NCBI GenBank assembly: GCA_031267005.1
Contig: JAIRZX010000273.1
Coordinates: forward strand, 1 to 14,502
Direction: 5' to 3'
Length of the DNA stretch: 14,502 bases
Source: Deltaproteobacteria bacterium
Lineage (GTDB): Bacteria > Desulfobacterota > Desulfarculia > Adiutricales > Adiutricaceae
Shown: in pieces, positions 1 through 6,990 of the stretch
Layout of the letters: each line of letters begins with the position of its first letter
Position numbering within the stretch: the first letter of the stretch is position 1
Program-made: the position numbers and the translations under genes
The notes under the pieces: model-generated
What the model was told of the DNA's origin: nothing
Databases searched by the model: none
Seen by the model: the letters and a program-made list of their open reading frames with translations, nothing else

Positions 1-1275
1 GACCTGGTGATCCCGGTGGGCGGCTACGGGGCTTTCCCGGAGAAGGTCAGGGAACTCTTCCCCGGCCACGGGGGAATTCCCGTGGCGGGTCACGGCGGCC
101 CCGCCGGGCCCTCGCGCCCTCCCGCCGGGCCCTCGCGCGGGGAGGGCGGAGCGCGGGCGGGAGCGGAGGCTCCGCCGGCGGGGGAGGGGACGGAGGCGGG
201 GATTGCCGCGAAGCCCCGCGCTCCCGGATCCCCCGCGCCCGGCCAGCTCCCCTTCGAGAGCTGGGAGAGGGAGCTCGCGGGCACCCCGCGCTTCCGCTCG
301 TACTTGAAGATAGCCGAGGGATGCGGGCGCGGGTGCTCCTACTGCCTCATCCCCTCCATCCGGGGGCCGCTCGCGCCCGTCCCCCTGGAAGCTTTGCGGA
401 GGGAGGCGGGGCGCCTCGCGGGGGCCGGGGTCCTGGAGCTCACCCTGGTGGCCCAGGATCTTACCGCCTGGCGGGACGGGAAGCTGGATTTGGGGGATCT
501 GTGCCGGGCCCTCTCCGAGGTCCCGGGGCTCGAGTGGATCAGGCTCATGTACCTCCACCCCGAGGCGCTGACGCCCCGGCTCGTCCGGGCCTTCAGGGAG
601 GCGCCCAAGGTGGTGCCCTACCTGGACGTGCCTTTCCAGCACGCGTCGCCCAGGATACTGAAGGCGATGGGCCGCGGGCGCACGAGGCCGATGGAGACCG
701 TGGGGATGGTGAGGGGGATCTGGCCAGAGGCGGCCATCCGCACGACCATCATGACCGGCTTCCCCGGGGAGGGCGAGGAGGATTTCCGGATCCTCCGGGA
801 TTTCCTCCGCGAGGCCCGCCTGGACCACGCGGGCTTTTTCAAGTTCAGCCCGGAGGAGGGGACCCCGGCGGCCAGGATGGCGGGCCAGGTCCCGCGCGGC
901 GTGTCCGAGCGCAGGCGGAGGGCGCTTTCTTCCGTCCAGAGGAAGGCGTCAAGGGAGTTGAACCGCGCCAGGGTGGGCAGCGTCGCGGACGTGCTGGTCG
1001 AGGGCCCTTCCGAGGACGCCCCCGAGGTGGCGTGCGGGAGGGGGAGCTTCCAGGCCCCCGACGCGGACGGCCTCGTGTACTTCGACGGCGAGCAGCCGGA
1101 GGCTGGGAGGATCGTGCGGGCCAGGATCCTCAAGGCCGGCGACTTCGATCTGACCGCCGAGTTCCTGGACGCCCGGCCCCGTCCCGGGCGCGGCGCCGAA
1201 GGCGGGCCCCGGCGGGCCGGCGGGCCGGGCCGCGGCCCGGGGAGCGGCGCCCAGCTGGCGCCAAGGGGGCGCTAG
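1..1275 (+). CDS. rimO: Ribosomal protein S12 methylthiotransferase RimO (5' end outside window)
   Basis: A radical-SAM enzyme that adds a methylthio group to an aspartate of ribosomal protein S12. The frame is open from base 1, so the start and most of the N-terminal methylthiotransferase domain lie upstream. Counting codons from base 1, the radical-SAM cluster motif is C108-x3-C112-x2-C115 (CGRGCSYC). It is followed by RimO-typical stretches: YLDVPFQHAS, RTTIMTGFPGEGEEDF, and a C-terminal TRAM domain from about residue 325 with GRGSFQAPDADG. The QHAS signature and the APDxDG TRAM motif favour RimO over MiaB or MtaB. Two odd parts: residues about 25-85, between the N-terminal and radical-SAM domains, form a Gly/Pro/Ala-rich insert, and the last ~35 residues are an Arg/Gly/Pro-rich tail beyond TRAM. 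The stop TAG overlaps the GTG start of the next gene (TAGTG), so the two are probably co-transcribed. Confidence 0.9.
   Translation, partial: DLVIPVGGYGAFPEKVRELFPGHGGIPVAGHGGPAGPSRPPAGPSRGEGGARAGAEAPPAGEGTEAGIAAKPRAPGSPAPGQLPFESWERELAGTPRFRSYLKIAEGCGRGCSYCLIPSIRGPLAPVPLEALRREAGRLAGAGVLELTLVAQDLTAWRDGKLDLGDLCRALSEVPGLEWIRLMYLHPEALTPRLVRAFREAPKVVPYLDVPFQHASPRILKAMGRGRTRPMETVGMVRGIWPEAAIRTTIMTGFPGEGEEDFRILRDFLREARLDHAGFFKFSPEEGTPAARMAGQVPRGVSERRRRALSSVQRKASRELNRARVGSVADVLVEGPSEDAPEVACGRGSFQAPDADGLVYFDGEQPEAGRIVRARILKAGDFDLTAEFLDARPRPGRGAEGGPRRAGGPGRGPGSGAQLAPRGR
100..138 (+). repeat. 18-bp direct repeat, period 21 bp, inside rimO
   Basis: The 18 bases at 100-117 recur exactly at 121-138. The period of 21 bp keeps the frame and encodes PAGPSR twice. 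It lies in the low-complexity insert of RimO and looks like an in-frame slippage duplication. Confidence 0.85.
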
Positions 1276-2255
1276 TGGCCGAAGGCATGGGAGCGCTGGA
1301 AAGCTTGAAGGGCAAGGCCGACGCGATAAGCCTGGCGCTTCGGGGCATACTCTCGGAGGACGCCGATCTCCTGGGGGAGATAAGCCTGTACTCCCTCTAC
1401 GGGGGAGGCAAGAGGTTGAGGCCCATAGTCTTTTCCCTCGCCTGGGAACTCCTGGGGGGAGTTCCGGGGGAAGGCGCGTTCCGCGGGGCCTCGGTCTTCG
1501 AGATAGTGCATATGGCGTCCCTGCTCCACGACGACATCGTGGACAGTTCCGACACCCGCCGGGGACGGAGGGCGGCGCACCTGGAGTTCGGGGTGCCGGA
1601 GGCCGTGCTGGCCGGCGACTACCTGGTCGCCAAGGCCGGGAGGCTGTCGCTGGAGTGGGGGAGCCTGGAGGTCTTCGCCCTTTTGACCGACGTCATACGC
1701 GAGCTCTCCTACGGGGAGCTGTACCAGCTGAAAGCCCGCCGCGACGCTGAATTGACCAGGGAGGGCTACTACGACATCATCCGGCGCAAGACCGCGTCGC
1801 TCTTGAGCGCGGCGGCCGAGACCCCGGCGATTCTCCTGGGCGCCTCCCCGGAGCGCCGGGAAGCCCTCCGGAGCTACGGGATCCGCTACGGCACGAGTTT
1901 CCAGATAGCCGACGACGTGCTCGACTACGCAGGCGAGCCCGGGGCGCTGGGGAAGCCGGTCTTGAAGGATTTGGACGAGGGCAGGATAACGCTCCCGCTT
2001 ATCCTCGCCCGCGACGCGCTCCCCGTTGCCAAGGCCTCGCGCCTGAAGGCGCTCGCGGCGCTGCCCGAGCGGACCCCGGACGAGAGGGCCGAGGTCCTCT
2101 CCCTGGTGGCGGACGGCCGCGGCGTCGAGAAGGCCAGGGCCGAGGCTTCAGGCTGGGCCGAAGAGGCGGCGGCGGCGCTGGGGGCCTTCCCCGAGTCCGA
2201 GGCCTCGGATCTGCTGGGGCGGCTGGCGCTCCTGAACTCGAACAGGGAGTTCTGA
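1275..2255 (+). CDS. Polyprenyl diphosphate synthase (trans-isoprenyl, long-chain type)
   Basis: Condenses isopentenyl diphosphate units onto an allylic diphosphate in the cytoplasm to make an isoprenoid chain, probably the quinone side chain. From the GTG at 1275 the product is 326 residues, normal for the family. It shows GGGKRLRP at 43-50, the first aspartate-rich motif DDIVD at 86-90 followed by DTRRG, GDYL, and the second motif DDVLD at 213-217. The fifth residue before the first motif is Ala81; a small residue there is characteristic of long-chain (octaprenyl/IspB-like) rather than farnesyl enzymes, so a long product is inferred. The GTG overlaps the rimO stop and has a run of five G at 1265-1269 as a possible ribosome site. 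An ATG at 1287 is an alternative start four codons later. Ends with TGA before a long spacer. Confidence 0.9.
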   Translation: MAEGMGALESLKGKADAISLALRGILSEDADLLGEISLYSLYGGGKRLRPIVFSLAWELLGGVPGEGAFRGASVFEIVHMASLLHDDIVDSSDTRRGRRAAHLEFGVPEAVLAGDYLVAKAGRLSLEWGSLEVFALLTDVIRELSYGELYQLKARRDAELTREGYYDIIRRKTASLLSAAAETPAILLGASPERREALRSYGIRYGTSFQIADDVLDYAGEPGALGKPVLKDLDEGRITLPLILARDALPVAKASRLKALAALPERTPDERAEVLSLVADGRGVEKARAEASGWAEEAAAALGAFPESEASDLLGRLALLNSNREF

Positions 2256-2304
2256 AAACGGACACCTGGGGGCCTGCCGGAAAGGCGCCGGACTTCGCCC
2301 TTGA

Positions 2305-2328
2305 CCCGCCGCGCGGCGGGCGGCTTTC
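2305..2328 (+). terminator. Possible terminator after the polyprenyl synthase gene
   Basis: A perfect 16-bp palindrome CCCGCCGCGCGGCGGG (2305-2320) lies 50 bp after the stop codon and is followed by CGGCTTTCC. It can form a 6-bp GC stem with a 4-nt loop. The T tract has only three bases, so this is weak as a Rho-independent terminator. Confidence 0.35.
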
Positions 2329-2374
2329 CGTCTGGCCCCCGCCGGGGCAAGCCGTCTGGCCGCCGCAGGGCAAG
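2328..2374. repeat. Imperfect 24/23-bp tandem duplication
   Basis: The units at 2328-2351 and 2352-2374 both begin CCGTCTGGCC and end GGGCAAG, differing by substitutions and one base of length. Non-coding. Confidence 0.7.
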
Positions 2375-2641
2375 GCTATGAAGCCAAGCTTCGGCGCAAT
2401 TCCTTATGCCGGACAGCCGGCCGCGAGCCGCGACGCTCGCGCCGTGGCGGCCAGCGGCAATCAGGCCCGCGCCCGGGAGTCGGCGGCCCGGCATTGCAGT
2501 TAAGGCCGCGAAGCGCAAAGCCGTCGGCGGCAAGGCGTTTCCGGATGGGGCTCGCGGCGTTGCGGAAGGGGGGCGACGGCGGGGTTCCGCCCGCCGCCTT
2601 CCGGCGGCGGAAGAACCTTCGGGGCGGAGCGGTTGCCATGG

Positions 2642-2756
2642 GGGGCAGGCCTGCGGGCGGGAAATTTCCCTTCGGCGGGGAGCGCCGTCGCGGCTTGAAC
2701 TTCCCACCTGCGGGGAGCGCCCGCGGGGCTTGAACTTCCCGCCCGCGGGGAGCGCC
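2642..2756. repeat. 35-bp tandem repeat, about three copies plus a diverged one
   Basis: The block GGGGAGCGCC occurs at 2677, 2712 and 2747, exactly 35 bp apart. Between the blocks is a GCTTGAACTTCCC core. A diverged upstream unit from 2642 keeps AATTTCCC at the matching 35-bp offset. There are no unique spacers, so this is a tandem repeat and not a CRISPR array. Confidence 0.8.
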
Positions 2757-3160
2757 TCGTCAAAGCCGGGATATTTCGGGGACGGTCGATTTCAAGGTTG
2801 AAGCGCGGGCCTTTTTCCTGCAGCTTGCTTCCCCCGCAGCTTCAATACGTCCCCTGCCGGCTCGGGACGGCGCAAGTTTTTTTTAATCGATTCGCCATCG
2901 CGCTGCCTCGGCTCTTCGGGACCGTTGCCTTCCGGCATAACTGATATCTCTCGGAGCGGGAATTTTTTCCAAAGGCGGGAAAAGCGCGCGGGTAACAATA
3001 ATTTTTTGGGATCCCAGTTTTTGATACGCACTATACTTGGTTCCGGCTCCGATGTTCCGGTTTCGGATCCTTCCCTTGGTAGCGCTTACGCTGTATCATT
3101 ACGCGAATTTCTTTGATCGTCCAGGGCTAAGCGCTCAGGACGCCCAGCTGAGGAGGCACC

Positions 3161-3763
3161 ATGCCCGTTGACCCGCGCCCGGCCCGAACCGCCAAGCCAC
3201 CCGCAGCGGCGAGGCTTATCCTTCTGGCGGCTCCGATCGTACTGTGCGTGTCCTGCTTCGCGGCGTTGACTTCGACCAAGCCGGACGAGGCTCGCCGCGA
3301 CGACGAGAACTTCCAGGACTTCTTGGACGTTCCCTTTCCGGGGGACATGGCGGTGGAAAAAGGCCAGAGCGTCCTCTACACCCGCCGCGACGTGCTCTCG
3401 GGAAGGCTTTCGCTCGTCGGCTCGCTTTCCACCGACGAACTCCTTGAGTACTTCGACAGGCACCTGCCCCCGCACGGGTGGAGCCCCCGCTCCGAGGTGT
3501 CGGCCAGGAAGGTCACCGTGTCCACCTGGTCCAAGGGCTCCAAGACGCTGACCATAGTGGCCGAGAACCTCACCCTGGCGGTCGGCGCGAGGACGCGCGC
3601 CGTCCTGTACGTGGCCCCCCCGCACACTTCGGCCGATTTGGGCCACAGGACCGTCTACCAGTCCACAGAGAAGGAACACGGCGAGAAGTACTCCACTACC
3701 CCCATCCGCGGCGGGGGGGGCAAGGGTTCCGAGCGAGGCACTTATTCCGAGGAGGACATGTGA
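3161..3763 (+). CDS. Small exported protein, possible lipoprotein, of unknown function
   Basis: 200 residues. The start has a strong ribosome site GAGGAGG at 3150-3156, 4 nt before ATG. The N-terminus is short and basic, followed by a hydrophobic segment at about 19-36 containing VLCVSC. Cys32 could be a lipidation site, but Cys at position -3 is unusual for a lipobox, so a membrane anchor or ordinary signal peptide is also possible. The mature part has an acidic start, then a compact region (about 70-150) with LLEYFDRHLPPHGW and STWSKGSKTLTIVAE, and alternating strand-like segments ending RAVLYVAPP. The last ~25 residues are Gly/Ser/Glu-rich. I do not recognise a named family with confidence. 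Its stop shares an A with the coaBC start (TGATG), so the two are translationally coupled, although no functional link to coenzyme A synthesis is evident. Confidence 0.75.
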   Translation: MPVDPRPARTAKPPAAARLILLAAPIVLCVSCFAALTSTKPDEARRDDENFQDFLDVPFPGDMAVEKGQSVLYTRRDVLSGRLSLVGSLSTDELLEYFDRHLPPHGWSPRSEVSARKVTVSTWSKGSKTLTIVAENLTLAVGARTRAVLYVAPPHTSADLGHRTVYQSTEKEHGEKYSTTPIRGGGGKGSERGTYSEEDM

Positions 3764-5265
3764 TGGCTGCAGACAGAGGATCTTGCGAAGGGGGGGGCAC
3801 GAAGGGGCCCGGGCCCCTTCGGGACGGAGCCAAGCCCGCCGCCCAGAAGCCTTCACCCGCCGGGGGCCCCGCCGCGGGATCCGGCGGCTGGATCGGCCCG
3901 GTGTTTCCCCCGGCGGGCGGGGCCGGTTCCGGCAGGCCTTCCGGTCCCCCCGAGGTCGCGGAAGTGCCCCGTTGCCTCTTCGGCCGCAAGGGGCCGAAAC
4001 CGGCCGACTCCCTCGTCGGGTCCCTTGAGAGGCGCAGGATACTCCTCGTGGTGACGGGCGGGGTCGCCGCCTACAAGGCCGCCGCGCTGGCCAGGCTCCT
4101 GGTGAAGGGCGGGGCCGTGGTGAAGACCGCCATGACCGAGGCCGGGACGAGGTTCGTCACGCCCCTCACCTTCGAGGCGGTGACCGGCGGGGAGTGCCGC
4201 GTGTCCATGTGGGGCCGGGCCGACGCGGAGATAGGCCACGTGGCCTGGGCCGAGTGGGCGGATCTGGTCGTAGTGGCCCCGGCCACGGCGGACTTCTGCG
4301 CGAAGATGGCGGCGGGAATGGCGGGCGACTTCGCGTCTGCGGTCGTTCTGGCCTCGGGCGCGCCCAAGATCGTGTGCCCGTCCATGAACACCGGCATGTA
4401 CGAGAACCCCGCCACGCAGACGAACCTAGCGGTCCTGGCCCTGCGGCCGGGGATCCGGGTCCTGGAATCCCCCTCCGGCCAGCTCGCCTGCGGGGACGAG
4501 GGCGCGGGCAGGATGGCCGAGCCGGGCGACATCGCCTTCGAGGCCGCGCGCGCGGTTTGCCCGAAGCCCTTCGTGGGCAAGAAAGCGCTCGTCACGTCCG
4601 GCGCCACCGTCGAGCCCTGGGACGACGTGAGGGTGCTCACCAACCGCTCCTCCGGGCGCATGGGCGCGGAAATAGCCCGCGCGGCCTGGCTCATGGGGGC
4701 GGAAGTGACCCTCGTAAGCGGACCCGCCGCCGTGGCGCCCGGATTGCCTCGCGGGGCGAGCTTCAAGCACGTGTACGTGAACACTTGCAGGGAAATGCTG
4801 GACGCCGTGAAGAAACTGGCCGGGGAGGCGGATCTTCTCGTCATGAACGCCGCCCCCGCCGATTTCAGGCCCGCCGAAACCGTCAAAGGCAAGGTCAGGA
4901 AAGACAGCGGGACAGAGGGGCTCCCCCTCGCCCTCAACCCTGACATCCTGAAGACGGTAAACCCCCTGAAGAAAAGCGGGGCAGTGTGGATGGGCTTCGC
5001 GGCGGAGCCGCTGCACGAGTTGTGGAGGGCCATCGGGAAGCTCAAGGACAAGAATCTCGACTACATAGCCGTTAACGACACCTCGGGGCCGGACGACGGC
5101 TTCGGGGGCGAGATGACAACGCTGACCCTGGTCGACAAGGGCGGCCCGGTCCTGGTTACGGAGCGCAACTCGACCAAGTTCATGGCCTCGTGGACCATCC
5201 TGACCGAGGTGGCGGAAAAGTCCAAGGCGGCGTCAAATCCGCGCCCGGCCCCGTCCGAGCCTTAG
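3763..5265 (+). CDS. coaBC: Bifunctional phosphopantothenoylcysteine decarboxylase / phosphopantothenate-cysteine ligase CoaBC
   Basis: Catalyses two steps of coenzyme A synthesis: ligation of cysteine to 4'-phosphopantothenate (CoaB) and FMN-dependent decarboxylation (CoaC). ATG 3763 lies in the TGATG overlap with the upstream gene and has GAGGAGG at 3749-3755. The product is 500 residues against about 400 usual. The extra length is an N-terminal Gly/Pro/Ala-rich extension of about 90 residues. The CoaC domain starts near RRRILLVVTGGVAAYK and keeps the catalytic His159 (IGHVAW), PSMNTGMYENP (a variant of PAMN) and Cys243 in GQLACGDEGAGRM. The CoaB domain follows KKALVTSGATVEPWDDVR with Asn294 in TNRSSGRMG, NAAPADFRP, a KGKVRK lysine motif, GFAAEP and VNDTSGPDDGFG. 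Sequence evidence therefore supports both activities. The N-terminal extension could be an artefact if translation starts later, but no good internal start precedes the domain. Confidence 0.93.
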   Translation: MAADRGSCEGGGTKGPGPLRDGAKPAAQKPSPAGGPAAGSGGWIGPVFPPAGGAGSGRPSGPPEVAEVPRCLFGRKGPKPADSLVGSLERRRILLVVTGGVAAYKAAALARLLVKGGAVVKTAMTEAGTRFVTPLTFEAVTGGECRVSMWGRADAEIGHVAWAEWADLVVVAPATADFCAKMAAGMAGDFASAVVLASGAPKIVCPSMNTGMYENPATQTNLAVLALRPGIRVLESPSGQLACGDEGAGRMAEPGDIAFEAARAVCPKPFVGKKALVTSGATVEPWDDVRVLTNRSSGRMGAEIARAAWLMGAEVTLVSGPAAVAPGLPRGASFKHVYVNTCREMLDAVKKLAGEADLLVMNAAPADFRPAETVKGKVRKDSGTEGLPLALNPDILKTVNPLKKSGAVWMGFAAEPLHELWRAIGKLKDKNLDYIAVNDTSGPDDGFGGEMTTLTLVDKGGPVLVTERNSTKFMASWTILTEVAEKSKAASNPRPAPSEP

Positions 5266-5272
5266 GCGCGCA

Positions 5273-5304
5273 GCCGGGCCCGCCCGGCAGATGCGGGGCC
5301 CCGC
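5273..5304. terminator. Pair of GC hairpins between convergent coaBC and ssb
   Basis: Two inverted repeats fill the 45-bp gap between convergent stop codons: GCCGGGCCCGCCCGGC at 5273-5288 and the perfect palindrome GCGGGGCCCCGC at 5293-5304. Neither has a T run, so a bidirectional terminator role is inferred only from position. Confidence 0.4.
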
Positions 5305-5310
5305 GGACGG

Positions 5311-5934
5311 CTAGAAGGGCATGTCGTCGTCGGTGGGAAGCGGGCCGTCGTCCGCGAAGCCGTCCGCGAAGCCGCCCGGCTTGCCGCCGTCCGCGCGGTC
5401 CTTGCCGCCCTCGATTCCGGGAGCCCCGAAACCGGCCAAACCGCCGGGAACGCCAGGAGCCTTGGGCGTGGCGTCCCGTTGCGCCTGGGCGGGCGCGGCC
5501 GGCCCCTGCCCTTCCGGGGCGCCGCGGGCGTCGCCTTGCGGGCCGTCCTCCCGGAAGGCCGGAGCCCGGGCCTCGGCGGGCGGCGGGGCGGCTGGCCCGG
5601 CCGCGTGGGGGTGGGGCCTGGGGCTTCCGAGCATCTGCATGAAACCAGCCACTATCTCGGTCCTGGAGTGCTTGGCGCCCGCCTTGTCGTTCCAGGCGCG
5701 CGTCTGGATCTTGCCCTCCAGGTAGACCTGGTCGCCCTTGCGGAGGTACGTGTTGGCCGTCTCGGCCAGGCGGTCGTACATGACTATCCTGTGCCATTCA
5801 GTCTTCTCTTCGTCGCCCCAGCGTTCCGAGGTGGCCAGGGAGAAGGTCGCCATGGACTTGCCGGACGAGGTGAACCTGAGTTCAGGGTCCCTGCCCAGGC
5901 GCCCCAGAAGAATAGCCTTGTTCACCCCGGACAT
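5311..5934 (-). CDS. ssb: Single-stranded DNA-binding protein SSB
   Basis: Binds single-stranded DNA during replication, repair and recombination and recruits partner proteins through its C-terminal tip. 207 residues on the minus strand. The start is supported by AAAGGAGG seven bases upstream (plus-strand complement at 5941-5948). The OB-fold covers residues 1 to about 110, with hallmarks MSGVNKAILLGRLGRDPELR, TSSGKSMATFSLAT, TEWHRIVMYDRLAE and YLRKGDQVYLEGKIQTR. After a Pro/Ala/Gly-rich linker the protein ends in the acidic tip DDDMPF at 202-207, the partner-binding tail. The linker is longer than in E. coli SSB (about 178 residues in total). Transcribed toward coaBC from the spacer it shares with the M23-like gene, whose start lies about 1.06 kb away. 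Confidence 0.95.
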   Translation of the reverse strand: MSGVNKAILLGRLGRDPELRFTSSGKSMATFSLATSERWGDEEKTEWHRIVMYDRLAETANTYLRKGDQVYLEGKIQTRAWNDKAGAKHSRTEIVAGFMQMLGSPRPHPHAAGPAAPPPAEARAPAFREDGPQGDARGAPEGQGPAAPAQAQRDATPKAPGVPGGLAGFGAPGIEGGKDRADGGKPGGFADGFADDGPLPTDDDMPF

Positions 5935-6542
5935 GTAACGCCTCCTTTCGTTCCCGCGAGGGTATCGCTGAATTTCCCCCGGACGCCGGGAAAGGGGCGC
6001 GGGGACGCTTGCATTTTACCACGGGCGGGGAGCCGGCGCCGGACGGGGGAAGCCCGCGGCCCGAAGGCGCGCTTTGCCGAAGGGAGGCTTTCACGCGAAG
6101 GGGGCGCATTTCCCGGGGGCGAGGCTTTTCTCGACGCGAGCCTGTCCCGGAACGGGGGGCTCCAGCCGGAGCGGGCCGTTTCCGAGAGGGATGCCTTACC
6201 GGAAACCGGGATTGGCCGGGGGGCGGCCGGGGCCGGTCAATCCGGCGATTGCCTCCAACGGCACACGGCGCGCGCGCGAGCGGATATGTCGCCGCCGGTA
6301 GCCCCTTCCGCCCTTGCGGCGGGCGGACTTTCCGCCTTGCGGGGCGCCGCCCGCCGCGCGCGATTGCGCGGACTTCCGAACAGCGGGGTTCCCGGACTTC
6401 CGCCGAGGCTGAGTGCCAAGGCGCGCGAATTGTCCAAGGGCCTTGAGAAAGACTTTTTTAGCCTGTAGCCAGTGCCGCTTGAACTGGCGGGATTCCGCGT
6501 CACGGGAAATATAAATTCGTCGTAACGGTCCTGCCGCCCCGC

Positions 6543-6590
6543 GGACGGGGAAGAGTTTTCAACAATGGACGGGGAAGAGCTTTCAACAAT
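6543..6590. repeat. 24-bp tandem duplication
   Basis: The 24 bases at 6543-6566 are repeated at 6567-6590 with one change (gagttttc versus gagctttc). Each unit starts GGACGGGGAAGAG and ends TTTCAACAAT. Non-coding. Confidence 0.9.
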
Positions 6591-6820
6591 ATAAAGGGGC
6601 CTGGCATCAGTTCCTGAGGAGGCGGACCGCTTCCCCCCCTTCCCCTCTTCCCCTCTTCGCCTCCCCCTGCCCTCCGGCAATCCCCGTTCGGGTCCCGGAC
6701 CGCCTTTCCCCGGCCTCCCGGCCTCCCGGCGGCTCCCTTTCCGCCTCGTCCGGCCTCCCGCCCCACGCTCCCGGATTGCCTCCGCCAGGCACCGGGCCTC
6801 TCCGCACCTGAACGGATACA

Positions 6821-6935
6821 GCATAATTGTTTAAAAAAAGCTTCTAATTATTAAAATTCCCTGTTAAAATCTTATCGCTTGTTACCATAGGGCAACAATT
6901 AGTTTTCTTGCTCTAGTAATTTGATCCGCACCCCT
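6821..6935 (+). promoter_or_regulatory. AT-rich promoter-like region before the M23-like gene
   Basis: A sharp AT-rich patch in GC-rich surroundings, 55 to 170 bp upstream of the start. A possible sigma-70 pair is TTGTTT (6827-6832) and TATTAA (6849-6854) with a 16-bp spacer. Both boxes are imperfect, so the assignment rests mainly on composition and position. Confidence 0.3.
6879..6898. promoter_or_regulatory. Near-perfect 20-bp dyad, possible operator
   Basis: TTGTTACC (6879-6886), a 4-bp centre ATAG, then GGCAACAA (6891-6898). The arms pair at seven of eight positions. It lies just downstream of the promoter-like boxes. The left arm's reverse complement, GGTAACAA, also occurs at 2991-2998 in the AT-rich region before the exported protein-coaBC operon. 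Binding by a regulator is speculation. Confidence 0.3.
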
Positions 6936-6990
6936 TCAGGGGCGCCGCAGTCAAGCTCGACAGCCCAATCCCCAGAGGCTCGACCGTCAC

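Larger units (their letters stand above)
2256..3160. other. Gene-poor spacer with tandem repeats and an AT-rich 3' half
   Basis: No convincing gene in 905 bp. The first ~500 bp are GC-rich and hold a palindrome, two sets of tandem repeats and a strong hairpin at 2591-2610 (CCGCCGCC-TTCC-GGCGGCGG). Overlapping open frames on both strands there (for example 2406-2801 plus and 1925-2707 minus) have Arg/Gly/Pro-rich products with no recognisable domain and no ribosome sites. From about 2870 to 3115 the DNA becomes AT-rich, with runs of T at 2878-2884 and 3002-3007 and a TATACT at 3032-3037. That is where the promoter of the downstream operon would be expected, but no well-spaced -35 box is visible. 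Confidence 0.6.
5935..6990. other. Divergent spacer of 1.06 kb with repeats, pyrimidine tract and AT-rich end
   Basis: Lies between the divergently oriented ssb and M23-like genes. From 5950 to 6450 it is GC-rich with no credible gene. Open frames such as 6237-6824 on the minus strand and 5479-6468 on the plus strand give Arg/Gly/Pro-rich products without domains or ribosome sites. It holds a 24-bp tandem duplication (6543-6590) and an uninterrupted 29-base pyrimidine tract at 6630-6658 that continues with few purines to about 6735. From 6815 to 6935 the DNA is strongly AT-rich. Confidence 0.6.

Noticed and set aside
2642..2756. Possible CRISPR array because of regular 35-bp period
   Set aside because: Consecutive units have no unique spacers between repeats, units drift, and no cas gene is present.
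2406..2801. 131-codon plus-strand frame in the first spacer
   Set aside because: Its product is Arg/Gly/Pro-rich, it crosses the 35-bp repeats, and similar frames exist in all phases there.
4071..5051. 326-codon open frame on the minus strand opposite coaBC
   Set aside because: It is antisense to a clearly recognised enzyme and has no family motif; long shadow frames are expected at this GC content.
6237..6824. 195-codon open frame on the minus strand in the spacer after ssb
   Set aside because: Product is Arg/Gly/Ser-rich, spans the 24-bp tandem repeat and pyrimidine tract, and has no ribosome site or known motif.
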